This document shows positions 59,505-64,000 of a stretch of DNA of 64,000 nt, piece after piece. The notes below the pieces were generated by a model. That model worked only from the letters and a program-made list of their open reading frames with translations. It was not told the DNA's origin and made no database searches. The stretch is from UMGS1052 sp045580005 (GTDB lineage Bacteria; Bacillota; Clostridia; Oscillospirales; CAG-382): positions 1 through 64,000 of the forward strand of contig JAZNMZ010000009.1 in assembly GCA_045580005.1 (NCBI GenBank), in the 5' to 3' direction. The stretch's first letter is position 1; every line of letters starts with the position of its first letter. Position numbers and translations under genes: made by a program.

Positions 59505-61733
59505 TTAGGAAAAGCCTCTTGTAACATCCATAATATCAGAAAGGCTTCTGATTCTTCCAAGGATGGTATTTACATGAGTTGTGTTCTTACAAGTAATGTT
59601 TATTGTTATCATAAGAACATCTTTTCCCTGTATTACCTTTGAATTGAGTGAATTTACCGGCACTTTCATATCCCCGAGCATTTTTGAAAGCTCAACGATA
59701 ACAGAAAGTGAATTTCTTGCGTAAATCTGCAGAATTGTCTCAAATCCCTGCTCATTGTTACTCTGAGCTATCGAGTACTGAGACCAGTGTACACTTACCC
59801 ATCTGTCTGCTTCTTCGGGGCTGTTTTTGCCTGAAACGGCATTAGGACAGTTGGTCTTGTGAACCGACACACCAAAGCCTCTGGTGATATAACCTATAAT
59901 GCTGTCGCCGGGAAGCGGATTACAGCAACGGGCAAATCTTATCTGACAGTTATCTATGTCATCAACGATAATTGTCTGATTCAGCTTCTTGACGCGCTTT
60001 TTAACATTTTCCTGCTGATACTGCACATCATAGCTGGCTGTATCGTTAGACACTGTTTCAGATTCCTCGACCTTTACCACTCTGTCAAACTCATCTCTGA
60101 GTTTTGGCAGCAGTTTTGACATTGACATACCGCCAAAGCCAAGACTGTTATACAGGTCGTCAACATCAGCCATGCCTATGCGCTTTGAAACATTGGCAAT
60201 AATTTCGGTCTTCTGCTGTTCTGTATATGCTCTGCCGAAGCTCTTAAGCTCTCTTTCGATAATTGCTTTGCCCTCGACAATGTTTTCTGTGCGTTTTTCT
60301 TTCTTGTACCACTGACGGATTTTATTTTTAGCTTCGCTTGTCCGTACAATTTTGAGCCAGTCCTTGCTGGGACCTTTTGGCGAGGACGAGGTGATTACTT
60401 CGACAATCTGTCCTGTCTGCAGCACAGTGTCGATTGGAACTATCATGCCGTTAACCTTGGCTCCGGTCATACGATTGCCCACCTCACTGTGGATGGCGAA
60501 AGCAAAGTCAATGGCAGTAGAGCCGTTCTGAAGATTGATTACATCTCCCTTGGGAGTGAAAACAAATATTTCATCCTCAAAAATATCAATCTTAAGAGGC
60601 TTTAAGAATTCTTCGTTGTCAGCGTCACCCTTTTCGGTTTCAACAAGGGTGCGTATCCACTGGAGCTTTTCGGCAATATTCTCTTTATCCACATCACCCG
60701 ACTTGTATTTCCAGTGTGCAGCAACACCGTATTCTGCGATAGTGTGCATTTCCCATGTTCTAATTTGCACTTCAAACGGTATACCGTGTCTGCCGATGAC
60801 AGTAGTATGAAGTGAACGGTACATATTCGGTTTAGGGGTCGAGATATAGTCCTTAAAGCGACCGGGAATGAGATTGAACATCTCGTGTATAATGCCGAGA
60901 ACAGTATAACACTCAAGCTCGGTATCAACAATAATTCTTATCGCATAAAAATCAAATATCTCATCAAAGCTCTTGCCCTGATTAAACATTTTCTTGTAAA
61001 TACTGAAAATAGACTTAACGCGTCCAGACATAGAGTATTTAAAGCCCTCTGCACCAAGCTTTTCTGCAACCTTATTTTGTGCGTGCTCAAGGAAATCGCG
61101 GTTTTCACCGTAACGGTGCTCGACCTCCTTTTTTACTTCGTCATAGCCAATTGGGTCAAGATACTTAAGAGCGAGATTTTCAAGTTCGCCCTTGATTTTC
61201 TGAATACCGAGGCGGTGAGCCAACGGTGCATACACATGCATTGTTTCGAGCGCAATAGAGCGCTGCTTTTCTTCAGGCTGTGCAGATAGCGTGCGCATAT
61301 TGTGAAGCCTGTCGGCAAGCTTTATAAAAATCACGCGAATATCCTTGGACATAGCAAGGAACATCTTGCGCAGATTTTCTACGCTTTCCTCTTCCCTGTT
61401 TTCAAACTGAATGTCAACAAGCTTTGTAACGCCGTCAACAAGCTCGTAAACTTCATTGGAAAAGAGCTTTCTTATAGTGTTGCTGTCAGTCTTTTCCTTG
61501 CAGTCCTCAAGTGTATCATGCAATAGTGCCGCACAGACAGAATCGGTGTCAAGCTCAAGCTGAGCAACTATAATTGCAACGGCTACCGGATGAGAAATAT
61601 ATGGTTCTCCTGACTTTCTCATCTGTCCGTCGTGCATCTCATTGGCATAGTCATATGCCTTTTTAATCTTATCAAAATCGTATAATGAGCTGATTTCTTT
61701 CAACTTGTCATACAGTTGCGAATAATAATCCAT
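59505..61733 (-). CDS. rel: Bifunctional (p)ppGpp synthetase/hydrolase
   Basis: 742 residues, full length. HD hydrolase with AALLHDTLEDC; synthetase with FKDYISTPKPNMYRSLHT and EYGVAAHWKYK; TGS domain (FTPKGDVINLQNGSTAIDFAF); zinc-finger/RIS-like HxxC region (RCCNPLPGDSIIGYITRGFG) and C-terminal ACT. It makes and degrades the stringent-response alarmone. ATG 61733 chosen (GGAG six bases ahead) over TTG 61745. Confidence 0.96.
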   Translation of the reverse strand: MDYYSQLYDKLKEISSLYDFDKIKKAYDYANEMHDGQMRKSGEPYISHPVAVAIIVAQLELDTDSVCAALLHDTLEDCKEKTDSNTIRKLFSNEVYELVDGVTKLVDIQFENREEESVENLRKMFLAMSKDIRVIFIKLADRLHNMRTLSAQPEEKQRSIALETMHVYAPLAHRLGIQKIKGELENLALKYLDPIGYDEVKKEVEHRYGENRDFLEHAQNKVAEKLGAEGFKYSMSGRVKSIFSIYKKMFNQGKSFDEIFDFYAIRIIVDTELECYTVLGIIHEMFNLIPGRFKDYISTPKPNMYRSLHTTVIGRHGIPFEVQIRTWEMHTIAEYGVAAHWKYKSGDVDKENIAEKLQWIRTLVETEKGDADNEEFLKPLKIDIFEDEIFVFTPKGDVINLQNGSTAIDFAFAIHSEVGNRMTGAKVNGMIVPIDTVLQTGQIVEVITSSSPKGPSKDWLKIVRTSEAKNKIRQWYKKEKRTENIVEGKAIIERELKSFGRAYTEQQKTEIIANVSKRIGMADVDDLYNSLGFGGMSMSKLLPKLRDEFDRVVKVEESETVSNDTASYDVQYQQENVKKRVKKLNQTIIVDDIDNCQIRFARCCNPLPGDSIIGYITRGFGVSVHKTNCPNAVSGKNSPEEADRWVSVHWSQYSIAQSNNEQGFETILQIYARNSLSVIVELSKMLGDMKVPVNSLNSKVIQGKDVLMITINITCKNTTHVNTILGRIRSLSDIMDVTRGFS

Positions 61734-61758
61734 ACTACTCTCCAAACAGCTATTTGTA

Positions 61759-63852
61759 TCAGTGAAGCCCTCTGAGGCTTCTCAGCAATCTTGAATTTTC
61801 AAGAACTACCTTGTTTTCTACATTTTTTATAACAACATCACAATCGTTAAGTCCGCTGCGCTCAAGCTCTATAAGCCCCATTTCATAAAAAACATCGAGA
61901 ATTATGTTAAGCATACATGGGGTGACATTCATAGAAAACTCGTCCGAAACAGAGCGCGCGGTCTTATACACATCTACATACTTTGTGTCCTTGAGCTTAG
62001 CTCTGAGATAAATAAATACCGCTTTAAAATTCTGCATATCCGGCAGATTGTCCTTGCTTATAATAAACGACGAAATGGCCACAAGGTATTCCTTGGCTTG
62101 CTTGTTAATGTAAGTAAGAATCCGCTCGGACAGCTTTATATCACGAACATTAAGCTGTGCGTTCCTTGATCCCTTATACTCATTAATCTCAAGGTTAAAA
62201 GCAACATCAACGGTAAAACCCTCCAGGAATCTGAAATTTTCGGGCGACATATTGAAGTATACAGCCGAAAACTTTTTTCCGTCCTTTGACAGGACAAGCT
62301 TTAAGTGCTTGTTTGCTCCGATGGGCACTACAGAATCAACTCTTGCATCTTTTAGAACAAAGACAGGAGCAGCGTTTCCAAGACCGAAAGGCTCCAACAA
62401 GCTGAGTGCTGAGGCAGTTTCGATATCTATCTCATCCGCAGAAAGCTCACAATCAATATTTATACACGACTGTCTCATTTCATCGTTTAAAATGTCCTGA
62501 GCATAGTAGTTAATTGCATCATTGAAATCCTCAAGACTTTCCTGCGAAAGACTAAGACCTGCAGCAAGCTCGTGACCACCGTATTTGAGAAGATATTCCT
62601 TGCAGTTTGAAAAAGCTTCATTGATATTAAAGCCTTTTATACTTCTTGCAGAGCCTTTTCCGATACCATCCTTAAATGTGATGAGGACACTAGGCAGTCT
62701 GTATTTTTCTGTAATTCTGGAAGCCACGATTCCTGTGACTCCCTGATGCCACTTTTCTGACGACAGAACAATTACCTTTGTTTTTTCAAGGTTAATATTT
62801 TCAGAAATCTGCTTTTCAGCATCAAGTAAAATCTCATTTTCTATATTCTGACGCTGCTTGTTCAGTGTACAGAGTATATCGGCAAGCGACTCTGCTATTT
62901 CAGCGGTTTGAGTAATAAGAAGCTCCGCGGCATTCTTAACATCGCCTATTCTGCCTGCAGCATTAAGTCTCGGAGCAAGAGCAAAAGATACTAATGAGGA
63001 CGGTATCTTTTTATTCTTTTCAAGATACTCGGGACAAGCTGCTTTAATAAGTGTTCTTATACCTAGGTTCTTTGTGTTTTTTATGCACTTAAGTCCGTGG
63101 CAAACTATTCTGCGGTTTTCTCCGACAAGGGGCATAACATCGGCAAGTGTGCCTACCGAAACAAGGTCAATATACTTATCGCAAACTGCTGGAAGATTTT
63201 CCTCCCCCTCAAGAGCGCAGATAAGTTTGAACACAACACCCACTCCGGCAAGCTCGCGGAAAGAAAATTCATTGTCGCTTCGCTGCGGATTTACAACAGC
63301 ATAGGCAGCCTCGGGAAGTTCCTCGCGGCATTCGTGGTGGTCTGTAATGACAACATCTATTTGCTTTTCCTTAGCATATTCTGTCTCAGCGCTCGCTGTA
63401 ACACCTGTGTCTACTGTAATAATGAGCTGTATGCCGGCAGCTGCAAATTTATCTATAGCAGCAGTGTTGAGTCCATATCCTTCCGAGAGTCTTTCGGGTA
63501 TATAATAGCATACATTTGCGCCCTGCTCTCTGAGATAAAGATAAAGAGTGGCAACAGAGGTAATGCCGTCGACATCATAGTCGCCGTATATCAGAATTCT
63601 CTCACGACCCGTAATAGCCTTATTTACCCTATTTACAGCCTTATCCATATCCTTAAGCAAAAACGGATCTATAAAGGAGTAATCATCAGCACTGAGAAAA
63701 TCCTGCACCTTGCTCTGCGTATCAAAGCCTCTTGTTACAAGAAGTTTTGCAACAAGTTCGGGGATGTCGAACTTTTGTGAAATGACTCCAGAAATATCAT
63801 TATCGGTTGTCAGGATATTCCATTTTTTCTCATCTTGTAGTTTAATTCTCAT
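61759..63852 (-). CDS. recJ: Single-stranded-DNA exonuclease RecJ
   Basis: 697 residues. DHH motifs: LIYGDYDVDGITSVA, TVDTGVTA, VVITDHHECREELP, and C-terminal DHHA1 (FKDGIGKGSARSIKGFN, YGGHELAAGLSL). 5'-3' ssDNA nuclease in recombination and mismatch repair. An additional C-terminal domain of about 130 residues is present, as in many Firmicute RecJ proteins. Order recJ-rel-dtd-hemZ is common. Confidence 0.95.
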   Translation of the reverse strand: MRIKLQDEKKWNILTTDNDISGVISQKFDIPELVAKLLVTRGFDTQSKVQDFLSADDYSFIDPFLLKDMDKAVNRVNKAITGRERILIYGDYDVDGITSVATLYLYLREQGANVCYYIPERLSEGYGLNTAAIDKFAAAGIQLIITVDTGVTASAETEYAKEKQIDVVITDHHECREELPEAAYAVVNPQRSDNEFSFRELAGVGVVFKLICALEGEENLPAVCDKYIDLVSVGTLADVMPLVGENRRIVCHGLKCIKNTKNLGIRTLIKAACPEYLEKNKKIPSSLVSFALAPRLNAAGRIGDVKNAAELLITQTAEIAESLADILCTLNKQRQNIENEILLDAEKQISENINLEKTKVIVLSSEKWHQGVTGIVASRITEKYRLPSVLITFKDGIGKGSARSIKGFNINEAFSNCKEYLLKYGGHELAAGLSLSQESLEDFNDAINYYAQDILNDEMRQSCINIDCELSADEIDIETASALSLLEPFGLGNAAPVFVLKDARVDSVVPIGANKHLKLVLSKDGKKFSAVYFNMSPENFRFLEGFTVDVAFNLEINEYKGSRNAQLNVRDIKLSERILTYINKQAKEYLVAISSFIISKDNLPDMQNFKAVFIYLRAKLKDTKYVDVYKTARSVSDEFSMNVTPCMLNIILDVFYEMGLIELERSGLNDCDVVIKNVENKVVLENSRLLRSLRGLH

Positions 63853-63873
63853 ATCTATTCTAAATTCAGAAAA

Positions 63874-64000
63874 TCAGTTTTCCGGGTCCTCTCCTAATAT
63901 TTTTGTAATTTCGATATTCGTGCTTTTTGAAAGCCTCTTGTTCAGCGAAAAGCTGATAATAAGTGCAGAAAGTATAAAAACTGTCGCACACACGATGTAA
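63874..64000 (-). CDS. C-terminal end of a membrane protein (runs off window)
   Basis: The last 41 codons before the stop at 63874-63876 encode YIVCATVFILSALIISFSLN, a membrane helix, followed by a basic-acidic tail KRLSKSTNIEITKILGEDPEN. The 5' part is outside the window. In related genomes secF or a similar membrane gene precedes recJ, but I cannot identify this one. Confidence 0.55.
   Translation of the reverse strand, partial: YIVCATVFILSALIISFSLNKRLSKSTNIEITKILGEDPEN

Noticed and set aside
63097..63780. A 227-codon plus-strand frame inside recJ
   Set aside because: Antisense to the DHH domain of RecJ; composition is that of a shadow frame.
1..64000. Mobile elements, prophage, CRISPR arrays, tRNA or rRNA genes
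   Set aside because: Reading through, I found no transposase, integrase, regularly spaced repeats, terminal inverted repeats or tRNA-like cloverleaf. The tandem BMC-H copies are the only clear duplication.

Overview
The window comes from a spore-forming, low-to-mid-GC Firmicute of the class Clostridia, probably near Oscillospirales/Ruminococcaceae-type gut anaerobes. The evidence is spoIIR, spoVM, a sipL-like gene, yabP/yabQ, strong AAGGAGG ribosome sites, oxygen-sensitive enzymes (a glycyl-radical enzyme, class I fumarase) and many TTGACA-17-TATAAT promoters. I see no rRNA, tRNA, CRISPR, phage or insertion sequence. Lineage below class is inference.

Layout. 1-6.5 kb: start of shikimate kinase, a cation-efflux protein, a small XRE regulator, a polar amino-acid ABC transporter whose permease carries a large extra domain, a cell-wall amidase, and a QueT transporter behind a structured leader. 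6.6-11 kb: MATE pump, small export protein, Cys-rich DUF1540 protein, asnA, a DEDDh exonuclease. 11-19.5 kb: ispE, spoIIR, addB and addA on the minus strand. 19.7-24 kb: a minus-strand operon Wzz / BY-kinase-like / VanZ / HprK-like / PqqD / S26 peptidase, followed (in the minus direction) by a 61-residue protein, with a DUF4830-type protein upstream. 24-33 kb: tadA, CPBP protease, an orphan solute-binding lipoprotein, a CNNM/CorC protein, manA, then sipL, a 26-codon spoVM that is easily missed, a tiny membrane protein and an alpha/beta hydrolase.

33.3-46.4 kb is the centrepiece: a glycyl-radical-enzyme bacterial microcompartment (GRM) operon. It has a 0.3 kb AT-rich control region with inverted repeats, a promoter, a HAD phosphatase, a GRE with a diol-dehydratase-like active site, its activase, an EutS-like shell protein, EutP-like GTPase, a class II aldolase with a C-terminal encapsulation peptide, a GlcG/PduO-C protein, a zinc alcohol dehydrogenase with an N-terminal encapsulation peptide, four BMC-H proteins (one with two likely start sites), a BMC-P vertex protein, PduS, PduT-like BMC-T and an iron alcohol dehydrogenase, then a terminator. 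There is no acylating aldehyde dehydrogenase, no PduL phosphotransacylase and no regulator in the operon. The activase lacks the usual ferredoxin-like insert. The inferred scheme is: a deoxysugar phosphate is cleaved to lactaldehyde, reduced to 1,2-propanediol, dehydrated to propanal, and the aldehyde is reduced inside the shell, with PduS/PduT passing electrons. This would be a purely reductive compartment instead of the classical acyl-CoA type.

46.4-64 kb is mostly housekeeping: an HD hydrolase and NagD-type HAD, a D,D-carboxypeptidase, pgi, hpf, an unaccompanied fumarase alpha subunit, then the Bacillus-like order yabM-mazG-(hup)-yabO-yabP-yabQ-divIC, and hemZ, dtd, rel, recJ.
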